A stretch of DNA of 64,000 nt from positions 248,001-312,000 of the forward strand of contig NZ_JAGSYH010000001.1 of NCBI RefSeq assembly GCF_025685685.1, written 5' to 3'. Within the stretch, counting starts at the first letter, position 1, and each line of letters opens with the position of its first letter. A program made the position numbers and the translations under genes. This document shows, one piece after another, positions 1 to 8,443 of this stretch. The notes below the pieces were generated by a model. The model made no database searches and was not told the origin of the DNA. It was given only the letters and a program-made list of their open reading frames with translations. The DNA is from Acidicapsa dinghuensis (GTDB taxonomy: Bacteria; Acidobacteriota; Terriglobia; Terriglobales; Acidobacteriaceae).

Positions 1-524
1 TTCAGATACGCCACGCCGCCCATGTGCCCCGGCGCATCCCAACTGTAAGCGCCCTCGTCGTTGTACTCTTTCAACGCCTTAAAGTACGGAGGCAGCAACT
101 GCGCCTCATACCGCTCTACGGCAAAGTCCACGCGGTTGGCAATAAACTCCGGCGTATCGCCAAACAGGTGAATGTACTCATGCACCTGCCGCACCACCTC
201 CAGCGGCAACTCACTCACAAGCGTGCGGTCGGCAATCAGGAAGATCGGCACCTTCTTGTTCCGGTGGCGCACCTCGCGGATGATCGTCAGCGCCGCGCGC
301 TCATCAAACTGGCTCTCCCCTTCCAGATCCCAGTCCAGCAGTATCGCCGAGTGCGAAGGGTCGCTCTTCACCAGCGACAAGCCATCCTCCGGCGTCGCTG
401 TGCGAACCACCTCATACCCCTCTTTGCTGATTGCATCTACCAGCCGTCCCATAGCCCGGTCCGAAACCGAATCCGTACCGCCCACTTCGCTGGCAATCAG
501 CAGCACCCAGTTGCCTTCGTCCAT
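1..524 (-). CDS. Orn/Lys/Arg decarboxylase family protein, N-terminal part (cut by window edge)
   Basis: The reading frame starts at the ATG complementary to 522-524, preceded by an AGGTGG ribosome site, and stays open to the left edge, giving about 174 residues. The first ~120 residues look like the response-regulator-like N-terminal wing of inducible PLP-dependent basic amino acid decarboxylases. The stretch ending in AYSWDAPGHMGG is the family signature that opens the catalytic part. Such enzymes decarboxylate arginine, lysine or ornithine in the cytoplasm for acid resistance or polyamine synthesis. The substrate cannot be decided because the PLP-lysine region lies outside the window. Confidence 0.85.
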   Translation of the reverse strand, partial: MDEGNWVLLIASEVGGTDSVSDRAMGRLVDAISKEGYEVVRTATPEDGLSLVKSDPSHSAILLDWDLEGESQFDERAALTIIREVRHRNKKVPIFLIADRTLVSELPLEVVRQVHEYIHLFGDTPEFIANRVDFAVERYEAQLLPPYFKALKEYNDEGAYSWDAPGHMGGVAYL

Positions 525-743
525 TCCACCTCGCCTGAAACTCATATTCTGCCCAAAGAAAAACGGTCACGTCTTTTTGACGGACCGCTCTCTATCCTAC
601 AACCGTTTCGCCGCCCTGTTCGGATATGAGTACCCGAGATCGCCAAATTCATCTCATTGCAAAATCGGCTTCGGAAGCCAGTTCAGAGAAGTGACTTAAA
701 AATGCGAGTTATACTGGCGCAAAACCATCCGCTTTGAGGACTT

Positions 744-2087
744 GTGTTCGCTAAACATAGCTCTATCTTGTCGCGCAATTGGATTGTTCCCGTCGTAGTT
801 TTGCTGCTTGCCCTGACGATTTCTCTCTGTGGTTGCGGCGGAGGCGGAGGTGGAAATGTCTCAAACCCGCAGCAGCAGGTCGTTGCGGCTCCATCCGTCG
901 CACCTGCTGGTGGTACTTTCAAATACGCCCAGACCGTCACCATGACAGATATCACCTCTGGCGCGACGATCTATTACACGTTGGACGGCTCTACACCGAC
1001 AGCTGCGTCCACGAAATATACCGCGCCGGTCAGCGTTTCGACTACGCTGAATTTGAACGCTATAGCAGTTTCGGGAGGCGTTAGCAGCGGCGTAGTCAAT
1101 CAGTTCTTTACCATTAACACAATTACAGGAATCATCAGCACCGTGGCTGGCGATGGTCACACAGCCTACAATGGCGACGGCATTAAGGCTATCGCTGCAG
1201 GGATGGTTCCTATAGGCGCTGCGGCGGACGCGAAGGGCAACTTCTACATTGTGGACGCCGAGAATGAACGAATCCGGATGGTTGACACCTCCGGCGCGAT
1301 CACGACGGTTGCAGGCAACGGGAACGCCAGCTTCAGCGGAGATGGAGGACCGGCGACCGACGCCGAGCTAAACGAGCCTTCTGGCGTGGCTGTGGATGCA
1401 GGCGGCGATCTGTACATTGCTGACTTCAGCAACAACCGCATCCGCAAAGTTACGCCGGATGGAGTCATCTCTACCGTTGCAGGCGATGGACAATTCTCCT
1501 ATGACGGCGACGGCGGACAGGCCATCGACGCTGGCATTGGAACTCCAAGCGCGGTCGCTGTCGACGGCAGCGGTAATCTTTACATCGCAGACTTTAACAA
1601 TTCCAACATTCGCAAGGTAACTCCAGCAGGAGTAATAACCACCGTTGCCGGAGGCAACATGGCCGGATACAGCGGCGATGGCGGCCCTGCTACCAGTGCG
1701 CAGATAAATGGTCCAGTTGGAGTTGCCATTGATAACGCAGGCAATCTTTATATTTCGGATTTAGGTAACGTTTGCATTCGCATGGTGAATACTGCCGGAA
1801 TTATCTCAACCATATCGCAACCGTACGACGGTATCGAACACCCGATCGGGATTGCGGTGGATAATCTGGGCGGCCTGCTTTACATCGCCGACAACTACCT
1901 GAATCGTGTGCTGGTAAGGACTCCAGACGGAGTTTATTCCACCGTTGCCGGCGACGGCGAGGCTGAAGATGGTAGTGATTCCGAGAAAGCGGAACTCTCA
2001 GGTCCCACCGGGGTGGCGGTCGATAGCGTTGGAAATTTGTATATTACAGAATCCCAAAGCTATCACGTCCGCAAAGTGACGTTCTAA
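744..2087 (+). CDS. NHL-repeat lipoprotein with chitobiase-like C-terminal-type domain
   Basis: A GTG start at 744 follows a GAGGA ribosome site at close spacing. The N-terminus is a lipoprotein signal with lipobox LCGC (lipidated Cys about residue 31), followed at once by a run of glycines that forms a flexible linker. Residues ~50-125 resemble the CHB_HEX_C/Fn3-like domain (GATIYYTLDGSTPT). Residues ~130-447 are about six NHL-type beta-propeller repeats with recurring ISTVAGDG, YSGDGGPAT and NLYIADFNNNRIRKV-like blocks. The protein is probably a surface-anchored binding protein; the ligand is unknown. It stands alone between divergently placed neighbours. Confidence 0.85.
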   Translation: MFAKHSSILSRNWIVPVVVLLLALTISLCGCGGGGGGNVSNPQQQVVAAPSVAPAGGTFKYAQTVTMTDITSGATIYYTLDGSTPTAASTKYTAPVSVSTTLNLNAIAVSGGVSSGVVNQFFTINTITGIISTVAGDGHTAYNGDGIKAIAAGMVPIGAAADAKGNFYIVDAENERIRMVDTSGAITTVAGNGNASFSGDGGPATDAELNEPSGVAVDAGGDLYIADFSNNRIRKVTPDGVISTVAGDGQFSYDGDGGQAIDAGIGTPSAVAVDGSGNLYIADFNNSNIRKVTPAGVITTVAGGNMAGYSGDGGPATSAQINGPVGVAIDNAGNLYISDLGNVCIRMVNTAGIISTISQPYDGIEHPIGIAVDNLGGLLYIADNYLNRVLVRTPDGVYSTVAGDGEAEDGSDSEKAELSGPTGVAVDSVGNLYITESQSYHVRKVTF

Positions 2088-2118
2088 CGGGAAGCACGAT
2101 CGCGTTACTTTCCATTCT

Positions 2119-2134
2119 TACCGATTTTTCGGTA
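2119..2134. terminator. short perfect hairpin in the convergent intergenic gap
   Basis: A 6-bp stem TACCGA/TCGGTA closes a TTTT loop 32 bases after the stop of the lipoprotein gene and 80 bases before the stop of the facing gene. No U-run follows on either strand, so termination is only a guess. Confidence 0.25.
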
Positions 2135-2213
2135 TGTAAGGATAGCAATGCGGGCGGGTAGACAGCGCTCGAATCACACCATCGCTCGGCACCCAATCCA
2201 TTTCCCGCTCGCC

Positions 2214-3833
2214 TTAGTTTCTTGTCGAATAGGTATACAACCGCACCCGATAAACCCGAAACCCATGCGCATCCATCGATAGCTCCCGCCCCTGATTATT
2301 CTGATCCCCATTCAGCACCCGCACAGGGCTCCATTTGCCGTCCGCGAACTTCATCTCCGCAATCCCAGCAATCCCCGCCATCTGCCCATCCACATCCGGA
2401 TCACGGGTCATCGACACCGTCAATCCACTGCCCAGAACATAAAATTCCTTCGGCCGTGTCTGCACAATCAGCATCGCCCCATCGTCCGTAGCCAACTCCC
2501 GCCCAGGCCAGGTCCGCAGCAGGCTCGCCTTGAATAAAAATCCCCCCAGCGCCACCGTCCGCGTCCCCCGCAAGCTCGCCTTATGTAGCACCAGCGCCCG
2601 TGTAGCATCCTTCGCCTGAGCATCCAGCAACATGCCACTCATAGCATCCAGCGCCGCGTACTCCTCACTCAGCGCCGGAGCCTTCCCCGTAGCGTCTTTC
2701 TCAGGCAGCGAATCCACCGCAAACGGCGAAAACCCAAATCCCCGCGCCTCGCCATACAGATACAGCGCGTTGTACGGCGCCACATCCATTCGCGCCTCCG
2801 GCACAAATGCCGCATTCCCCTGCGCACGATACCAGTCCACCCAGTGCTCAAAATCCGGCCAGTAAATATCCGGCGCATAAAAATCAACCCCGGGCGCAGC
2901 CGCTCGATAAATCGTCTGCATCTCCGGATGAGGCCCACCACCCGGATACTCTCCACTCCGCTCAAACGGAACAGGCAACTGCGCATTCATATACATCGGC
3001 AGCGCATATTCCTTCTTCCCCGCCTCAGCCACCTGGTTCGCAAACAGCCCATAGTGCCAAGCCATGAACACTTCGTCAGCTTGACCGCCGAACATCTCCG
3101 CCCATGTCTTCCCGGAAGCATGAAAGTCCTCTGCCACCCTCCCGGTAAGTCGCGCATCCTTCGCCGTCAAAGCCTTCACCAGCTTCTCCGGAACAGCCTG
3201 CACAAACAGCTCATTCGCCCGCGCCGACCGGTCCCGTCCCCCCGGACCCAGAAATCCAAGCTCGTTCTCCACCTGCACCATCAGCACCGTCTGCTGCGCC
3301 TCATCCACCTCGCGCAAATGGCGCATCAGCGCCGCAAAGGCCTTCGCATCGCACCGCGCCGTCTCCTCGCCCAGCGGAGAAAGAATCTCCACCGGTACGC
3401 CCTCCGATGTAATCTCCCGCGGAAACCGCTTCGTGTCGCTCAGCACCCAAGCCGGCGCATACTCCGACATCGAGTTCTTCCAGCTCCCAAACCACAAAAT
3501 CACCAGCCGCAGCTTCTCCCGCCGCGCCACCTCAATCCAGTGATCCGGAACCGAGAAGTCCCACTTCCCTTCCTCCGGCTCAATCTCATCCCACGCCACC
3601 GGCATCAACACGGTGTTGAAATGCAGCGCCGCCAACCGCGGCAAAATCGTATCCGCCTGTTCCGCCGTCCCAGCAGAAGAATTCCCCAGCTCCCCACCCA
3701 GCACCAGAAACGGCTTCCCCTGCACAATCAACTGCGAAGCGCCATTCTTCACCCGTACCGCAGGCAGTTCCTGGCAAAACAGCTCATAGCAAGCAACGCA
3801 GAGAAGCAATGCCAACGGCACATTCCTGAGCAT
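2214..3833 (-). CDS. GH35-like beta-galactosidase with DUF5597-type C-terminal domain, secreted
   Basis: The protein begins with a classical signal peptide (MLRNVPLALLLCVACYELFC) and continues as a GH-A clan TIM barrel: LGGELGNSS at ~45-52, VQVENELG at 187-193 with the likely acid/base E191, and FVPEARMD with the likely nucleophile E346. The ~130-residue C-terminal beta domain resembles DUF5597, common in GanA-like enzymes. It would remove terminal beta-galactosyl residues from plant or microbial glycans in the periplasm or outside the cell. The ATG at 3833 was chosen because it directly precedes the signal peptide; in-frame starts at 3863 and 3923 are possible and none has a clear ribosome site. 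Confidence 0.85.
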   Translation of the reverse strand: MLRNVPLALLLCVACYELFCQELPAVRVKNGASQLIVQGKPFLVLGGELGNSSAGTAEQADTILPRLAALHFNTVLMPVAWDEIEPEEGKWDFSVPDHWIEVARREKLRLVILWFGSWKNSMSEYAPAWVLSDTKRFPREITSEGVPVEILSPLGEETARCDAKAFAALMRHLREVDEAQQTVLMVQVENELGFLGPGGRDRSARANELFVQAVPEKLVKALTAKDARLTGRVAEDFHASGKTWAEMFGGQADEVFMAWHYGLFANQVAEAGKKEYALPMYMNAQLPVPFERSGEYPGGGPHPEMQTIYRAAAPGVDFYAPDIYWPDFEHWVDWYRAQGNAAFVPEARMDVAPYNALYLYGEARGFGFSPFAVDSLPEKDATGKAPALSEEYAALDAMSGMLLDAQAKDATRALVLHKASLRGTRTVALGGFLFKASLLRTWPGRELATDDGAMLIVQTRPKEFYVLGSGLTVSMTRDPDVDGQMAGIAGIAEMKFADGKWSPVRVLNGDQNNQGRELSMDAHGFRVYRVRLYTYSTRN

Positions 3834-4160
3834 TAGCCGGTTAGACCAAAGACCGAATCGCATAGGCCTGTAGCATAAAGCAGCACAGCAGCCATGGCTA
3901 AACCGATTTTCTCGAAACCACACCCAGACCTAATTCGACTTTCAATACACCTCATCACGCAGTGGGCATACGACATCCACATCCATTCAGCCTTCTCGCA
4001 TTCACACCGCATTCATCTCCAGGCTCGCTGCAGTTGATACCTTCGTTGCCAGATGCTTCAATGTTCTTGATTGCAGCGCCCTATGATGACTCAGACCGAT
4101 GCTTGTGGAATCGCTTCGCCTTCACGCCGAACTGGCAAACCCGTCCCATTTAAATCAGTA

Positions 4161-5609
4161 GTGAAGAGACTCCTTCGACTCCATCCGATAGTGCTCCTGC
4201 TCATCGCAGGATTACCCGCATCTCTTCTAAGCCAGTCCGGCATGCAGCTTTCCCAGGTAAAAACCCTGTACGTTGATACCTTCAACGCCGGAAACGACTC
4301 CGCCAGCCTTCGCGACAGCGTCATTCGTCATCTCTCCCGAAGCCATCGCTTCCAGCTAGTCTCATCCGCCTCCAACGCCGACGCCATCGTAAAAGGCGCC
4401 TCACAAATCTGGATTCGCGGCTACGTCAGCGCCAACGCCCGAAACCCAGGCAATGACCGCCAGGCCGTTTACGGCGGCTATCTATCCCTGCAGCTCACCG
4501 ACGCAAATGGTCAGCCTCTATGGTCCTGGCTGGCGACACCCGACCGGCACGCGTGGAGTGGCATCGCAGACGACCTCGCAGGCAGGGCCGTCGAAAAACT
4601 CCTCGAAGCCGAAAACTCTCCCTCGACCGCATCCTCGACCCCAGCCGCCGTCAACGCCCTCGCGCACACCGACATCACCGGCGCAGGCGCGACCTTCCCC
4701 GCTCCGCTGTATCAAAAGTGGTTCGAAGATTTCGAGCAGATCCACAAGGGAGTGCACGTACGCTACTCCCCCGTCGGCTCTCAAATCGGCGTAGATAACC
4801 TGCTCGCCGGCAAGATCGATTTCGCCGGATCGGATACGGCCCCCGAAGTCTTCAACCCCAGCGCCCCCGGTTCGCATCTGCTTCGCATCGCTTCCGTCCT
4901 AGGAGCAGTCGTGCCGGTCTACCACCTCAACGGCTCCGTTCAGGATCTCCACTTCACCCCCGAAGCCCTGGCCGGTATTTATCTCGGACGCATTCGCCGC
5001 TGGGATGATCCCGAGATTCGCCGCTCCAACAAAGGCGCAGCCCTGCCCGCCGCCGAAATCCATGTAATTCACCGCTCGGATGGCAGCGGCACCACCTGGG
5101 TCTGGAGCGATTACCTCTCCAAAGTCAGCCCTGAATGGTCCTCGAAGCTCGGGCGCGGCGCAACTCTCCAATGGCCCACCGGAACCGGAGCACAAGGCAG
5201 CGAAGGCATAGCCGAAGCCGTACAGAAAACCCCCAACTCCATCGGCTACGTCGAGCTCGCCTATGCCATTCAGCATCAGCTCAGCTTCGCCGCCGTCCGC
5301 AACCGCTCCGGAGCGTACGTCCACGCCGATCTCGACAGCCTCGCCGAAGCAGCTGCCGCTTCCCGCACCACCGGCAATACCGCAGCCGACATCACCGATC
5401 CATCCGGCAAAAATGCCTACCCCATCGCTGCCTACACCTGGCTGCTGCTTCCAGAAAAAACAGAAGATCCCGCCAGAAAAGCCGCTCTGAAAGAGTTGCT
5501 GCGCTGGATTCTCACCACCGGCCAAAGAGAGTGCTCAGCTCTCGGATACGACCCGCTTCCCAAATCAATCGTTGACTCCCAACTTCAACGGCTGAGTTCC
5601 CTTCCGTAA
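4161..5609 (+). CDS. PstS-like phosphate-binding protein with an extra N-terminal domain
   Basis: From the GTG at 4161 the product has a signal peptide (residues 1-26), then ~130 residues of a separate domain (KTLYVDTF ... ADAIVKGASQIW ... GGYLSLQLTD), a Ser/Pro/Ala linker, and from about residue 170 a complete PstS fold: ITGAGATFPAPLYQKW, the GKIDFAGSD strand, and the phosphate-binding HRSDGSGTT at 304-312. PstS proteins deliver phosphate to the PstCAB importer. No pstC, pstA, pstB or phoU is nearby, so this may be a sensor or an orphan binding protein. In-frame starts at 4071 (TTG) and 4083 (ATG) would add a long hydrophilic leader; no start has a strong ribosome site. Confidence 0.8.
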   Translation: MKRLLRLHPIVLLLIAGLPASLLSQSGMQLSQVKTLYVDTFNAGNDSASLRDSVIRHLSRSHRFQLVSSASNADAIVKGASQIWIRGYVSANARNPGNDRQAVYGGYLSLQLTDANGQPLWSWLATPDRHAWSGIADDLAGRAVEKLLEAENSPSTASSTPAAVNALAHTDITGAGATFPAPLYQKWFEDFEQIHKGVHVRYSPVGSQIGVDNLLAGKIDFAGSDTAPEVFNPSAPGSHLLRIASVLGAVVPVYHLNGSVQDLHFTPEALAGIYLGRIRRWDDPEIRRSNKGAALPAAEIHVIHRSDGSGTTWVWSDYLSKVSPEWSSKLGRGATLQWPTGTGAQGSEGIAEAVQKTPNSIGYVELAYAIQHQLSFAAVRNRSGAYVHADLDSLAEAAAASRTTGNTAADITDPSGKNAYPIAAYTWLLLPEKTEDPARKAALKELLRWILTTGQRECSALGYDPLPKSIVDSQLQRLSSLP

Positions 5610-5700
5610 TACGCTTCACCTCCCACCGCTCCATCCTCATCGCAATTCAAGAGCGACGGATTCTGCATTCATTTGCCGTCGCCTCAGCCAGCATTTGTTT

Positions 5701-5760
5701 TGAAAGGGCACGGCTTCAGCCGTGCCGCAAAACCCGCTAAAATCTGGGGGGCTTTAGCTC
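5701..5760. repeat. two-hairpin extragenic repeat in the 380-bp gap before pdxS
   Basis: A perfect 9-bp stem with a TC loop (5707-5726) is followed by a second stem-loop whose arms flank GGCTTTAGC (about 5746-5760). The same two-hairpin layout recurs at 55086-55135 and, in the opposite orientation, at 58211-58265. Nothing else recognisable was seen in 5610-5991. Confidence 0.6.
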
Positions 5761-5991
5761 CGGGGATGATTTTTTTCATCTCCACTCAAGACCCAAATTT
5801 TGCTGCAACATCTTTAGCCTCGAAGCGCGGAGCGCCCAAACTGAGGCATTACCGTCAATTCCGCTACCGGATCGCTGCTACACTAAAGAGTTGATCCTAT
5901 CGACGAAAAGCGCCATTGCCTTCCCCACAAATCGGGTGATCCGGCAGGCCAAAAATCATAAAAGTCGAGATACAGGAAGCGAGGAACCCCC

Positions 5992-6945
5992 ATGGCAGAC
6001 GCCAACCAGAACGGCACCTTCACCAGCACCAGCCTTCGCCTCAAAGTAGGCCTCGCCGAAATGCTCAAAGGCGGCGTCATCATGGACGTCATGAACGTCG
6101 AGCAGGCCCGCATCGCTGAAGAGTCCGGTGCCGTCTCCGTCATGGCGCTCGAGCGCGTTCCCGCCATGATCCGCGCCGAAGGCGGCGTCGCCCGCATGGC
6201 CAATCCCAAGCTCATCAAGGAAATCAAGGCTGCCGTCTCCATCCCCGTCATGGCCAAGGCCCGCATCGGCCACTTCGCCGAAGCCCAGATTCTCGAAGCC
6301 ATCGGCGTCGACTTCATCGACGAGTCCGAAGTCCTCACCCCCGCCGACGAAGCTCACCACATCGACAAGCACGCCTTCAAAATTCCCTTCGTCTGCGGCG
6401 CGCGTAACCTGGGCGAAGCCCTCCGCCGCATCGCCGAGGGCGCAGCCATGATCCGCACCAAGGGCGAAGCCGGCACCGGAGACGTCGTCCACGCCGTGCA
6501 GCACATGCGCCAGATCACCAAGGAGATGCGCCAGCTCACCGTTGCCCGCGAAGAAGAGCTCTACAACCTCGCCAAGGAGCACGGCGCTCCCTACGAACTC
6601 GTCCGCATGGTCGCCAAAAACGGCAAACTCCCCGTCCCCAACTTCAGCGCTGGTGGCATCGCCACCCCCGCCGACGCAGCTCTAATGATGCAGCTCGGCG
6701 CAGAGACCGTATTCGTAGGCTCAGGCATCTTCATGAAAGAGCGCGCCACCCCGCTCGACGTCGAAAACAACCAGAAGGAGCGCGAAGAAGCCGTCTCCCG
6801 CGCCAAAGCCATCGTCATAGCCACCACCCACTACAACGATCCCAAAGTCTTAGCCGAAGTCAGCGAACAAGTCACCGGCACCATGAAAGGCTTAGCCGCC
6901 GCCGCAATAGAAGAAAAAGAACTCCTACAAACCCGCGGCTGGTAG
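5992..6945 (+). CDS. pdxS: pyridoxal 5'-phosphate synthase lyase subunit PdxS
   Basis: This 317-residue protein is PdxS (Pdx1). It condenses ribose 5-phosphate, glyceraldehyde 3-phosphate and ammonia from PdxT into pyridoxal 5'-phosphate. The catalytic residues are all present with a constant offset of +8 from the Bacillus protein: D32, K89 in VMAKARIGH and K157 in [10 protein letters not shown]. The phosphate-binding loops [14 protein letters not shown] and FVGSGIF are intact. A GAGGAA ribosome site precedes the ATG. Unusually, its partner gene pdxT lies 7 kb downstream on the same strand instead of adjacent. Confidence 0.97.
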   Translation: MADANQNGTFTSTSLRLKVGLAEMLKGGVIMDVMNVEQARIAEESGAVSVMALERVPAMIRAEGGVARMANPKLIKEIKAAVSIPVMAKARIGHFAEAQILEAIGVDFIDESEVLTPADEAHHIDKHAFKIPFVCGARNLGEALRRIAEGAAMIRTKGEAGTGDVVHAVQHMRQITKEMRQLTVAREEELYNLAKEHGAPYELVRMVAKNGKLPVPNFSAGGIATPADAALMMQLGAETVFVGSGIFMKERATPLDVENNQKEREEAVSRAKAIVIATTHYNDPKVLAEVSEQVTGTMKGLAAAAIEEKELLQTRGW

Positions 6946-6964
6946 CATTTGCCATGCAGGCAGC

Positions 6965-7018
6965 CGCGCCCTTCGGGCGCGAGAACAAGCGGCGGGAAAT
7001 ACTTCAGGCATTTCCCGC
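6965..7018. terminator. two adjacent hairpins between pdxS and a convergent gene
   Basis: A 7-bp stem CGCGCCC/GGGCGCG with a TTC loop (6965-6981) is followed by a 9-bp stem GCGGGAAAT/ATTTCCCGC with a 9-base loop (6992-7018). They lie just after the pdxS stop, and the second overlaps the last codons of the facing gene. Neither has a U-run, so they could be a bidirectional terminator or another extragenic palindrome. Confidence 0.4.
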
Positions 7019-7513
7019 TGTTCCGTCAATAAAACCTACTCTTTCAAGCTCGAAATTAATGTGCGGGCCGAACTTTCGAAGTGCGGCGACAAATTCTGGC
7101 GAATTGCTCGGTTCGATGTAAAGCCGATCGTAGTTTTCAACGCAATGCCCAACGCTAATACAGAATGTGCCCGACATGTTTCCCAACCATCCGACGTTAG
7201 TAACGTCATCCCACGGAATTTCTTTTTTCTTCCAAAGCTTGCGGATGAGAAGACACTGGGGACCGAGTTCCCAGTAGATAAATCGATCTGCCTCGATGGC
7301 GGCGACGCTCACAAGAAGAAAAGTAATCACACCAGCTTTCGCGATGAAGCTTTTTGAAGGCAGAAATTGAAGAGCCAGAAATACTCCCCAAAAGGCAATC
7401 GCCCGCCACATACTCTGATTAATTTTCTCTCGGAATCTCACAGTGAATTCAAGATAGCCCAACCAGACTAAGATGACGAAAATTCTTGAAATTAAATTGC
7501 TAGATCCACTCAT
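7004..7513 (-). CDS. hypothetical membrane protein with a PH-like cytosolic tail
   Basis: A 169-residue protein of unknown function. Three hydrophobic segments (about residues 10-26, 36-50 and 57-75) are followed by a soluble ~95-residue region with alternating beta strands (LLIRKLWKKKEIPWDDVTNV, SGTFCISVG, RLYIEPSNSPEFVAALRKF) that resembles small bacterial PH-like domains; this is inference only. A longer in-frame start at 7558 was rejected because it begins at the edge of a palindromic repeat. A similar layout (membrane segments then a soluble tail) is seen in the protein at 45026-45538. Confidence 0.55.
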   Translation of the reverse strand: MSGSSNLISRIFVILVWLGYLEFTVRFREKINQSMWRAIAFWGVFLALQFLPSKSFIAKAGVITFLLVSVAAIEADRFIYWELGPQCLLIRKLWKKKEIPWDDVTNVGWLGNMSGTFCISVGHCVENYDRLYIEPSNSPEFVAALRKFGPHINFELERVGFIDGTAGNA

Positions 7514-7534
7514 CCGTCCGGTACCTGGGTCCAA

Positions 7535-7565
7535 ATTCGTGCGTAGCACGAATCCCATTTCCTCA
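7535..7565. repeat. palindrome plus CCCATTTCC tail, family A copy
   Basis: ATTCGTGC and GCACGAAT form a perfect 8-bp stem around GTA (7535-7553), followed by a CCCATTTCC tail. Related copies with the same head and a TATTCCC-type tail are at 9418, 11691 (decayed) and 59235. Confidence 0.65.
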
Positions 7566-7615
7566 TCCCGAAATCAAGCCAGATGTAAGATAAAGAAGAG
7601 TATTCGGAGCAGATC

Positions 7616-7897
7616 ATGCCCTCGCCAGCCTTCGACATCACTTCTCCCTTAAGCGATCTAGTAGAAACCACGCTCAAGGAAGGTCCTCAAGTTGTGACTA
7701 AAAACGGTGTAGAGACAGCCGTGCTCGTCTCCATCGAAGAGTGGAAACACTTGAATCCTAAGGCCGTCACCAACGCTGTTCCGCAACACAATACTCATGG
7801 ACAGGAAAGTGTGGCTCGGATGCTGGAATTGCGACGGGGGAACCTCCTTCCCGAAGGCGTAACTATTCAAGATCTAATCCGTGAAGGTCGCGCTTGA
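7616..7897 (+). CDS. type II antitoxin, Phd/YefM family
   Basis: A 93-residue protein with the N-terminal Phd/YefM DNA-binding fold: SDLVETTLKEGPQVVTKNGVE then AVLVSIEEW, the usual hallmark of this antitoxin group. The C-terminal half, polar and rich in Arg/Glu, is where toxin neutralisation is expected. Its stop codon overlaps the start of a PIN-domain gene by four bases, so the pair is translationally coupled and very likely a toxin-antitoxin operon that represses itself. The ATG at 7616 directly opens the conserved region. Confidence 0.85.
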   Translation: MPSPAFDITSPLSDLVETTLKEGPQVVTKNGVETAVLVSIEEWKHLNPKAVTNAVPQHNTHGQESVARMLELRRGNLLPEGVTIQDLIREGRA

Positions 7898-8304
7898 CGG
7901 CTTTTGTTCTCGACAATTCCGTTACGATGCGATGGTGCTTTCAAAATGCAGCGCATCCCTATGCCGATGGCGTATTGCAACAACTAGCGATCGGTGCGGC
8001 TGTCGTGCCAGTGCTATGGCGCTACGAGGTCAGCGCCGTGCTGGCCAAATCCCTGAAGGACGGAATACTAACGCCAGCAGCGGCCGACGCCTTCCTCGCC
8101 ACCCTGAATTCGCTGAACATCGCAGTTGATCTTGATGGGCCAGACCACATTCTTAATGATGTTCACAGGACTGCCATCGCTTATCGGCTCACCTCCTACG
8201 ACGCAGCCTACCTTGAACTCGCCATCCGTCGCGCACTGCCTCTGGCTACGCTCGACCACGAGTTGATTGCAGCCTGCAAGGCATCCGGTGTAGCACTCCT
8301 CTGA
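7894..8304 (+). CDS. PIN-domain toxin (VapC-like ribonuclease)
   Basis: A 136-residue PIN protein that would cleave RNA when free of its antitoxin. The acidic metal-binding residues of the family are all visible: D7 (FVLDNSV), E45 (WRYEVSA), D103 (TSYDAAYLELA) and D121 (ATLDHEL). Translation starts at TTG 7894, overlapping the antitoxin stop as TTGA. Pairing of a Phd-type antitoxin with a VapC-type toxin is a common combination. The module sits at the edge of a repeat-rich accessory stretch. Confidence 0.88.
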   Translation: MTAFVLDNSVTMRWCFQNAAHPYADGVLQQLAIGAAVVPVLWRYEVSAVLAKSLKDGILTPAAADAFLATLNSLNIAVDLDGPDHILNDVHRTAIAYRLTSYDAAYLELAIRRALPLATLDHELIAACKASGVALL

Positions 8305-8366
8305 TCGGTTGCTCTCAGCCTGCTTCGGAAACGAGAAATTTGCAGAGCAAAACCTCCGCCGGATAC

Positions 8367-8392
8367 CCCAGGTCTCGCCTCTGAGACCTGGG
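8367..8392. repeat. family B palindrome
   Basis: CCCAGGTCTC and GAGACCTGGG form a perfect 10-bp stem around GCCTCT. Variants with the same TCTC-loop-GAGA core occur at 10327 (decayed), 11652 (decayed), 11982 (stem core changed to TTTC/GAAA), 62690 and 62768. Confidence 0.65.
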
Positions 8393-8443
8393 ATTCAGCG
8401 ATGCGCCGTCCTAAGCGCCTGCTTGACCGCCTCTCGCGAGAGG

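Noticed and set aside
2844..3836. 330-codon frame antisense to the beta-galactosidase
   Set aside because: Arg/His/Pro-rich product without family features; it mirrors codon bias of the real gene on the other strand.
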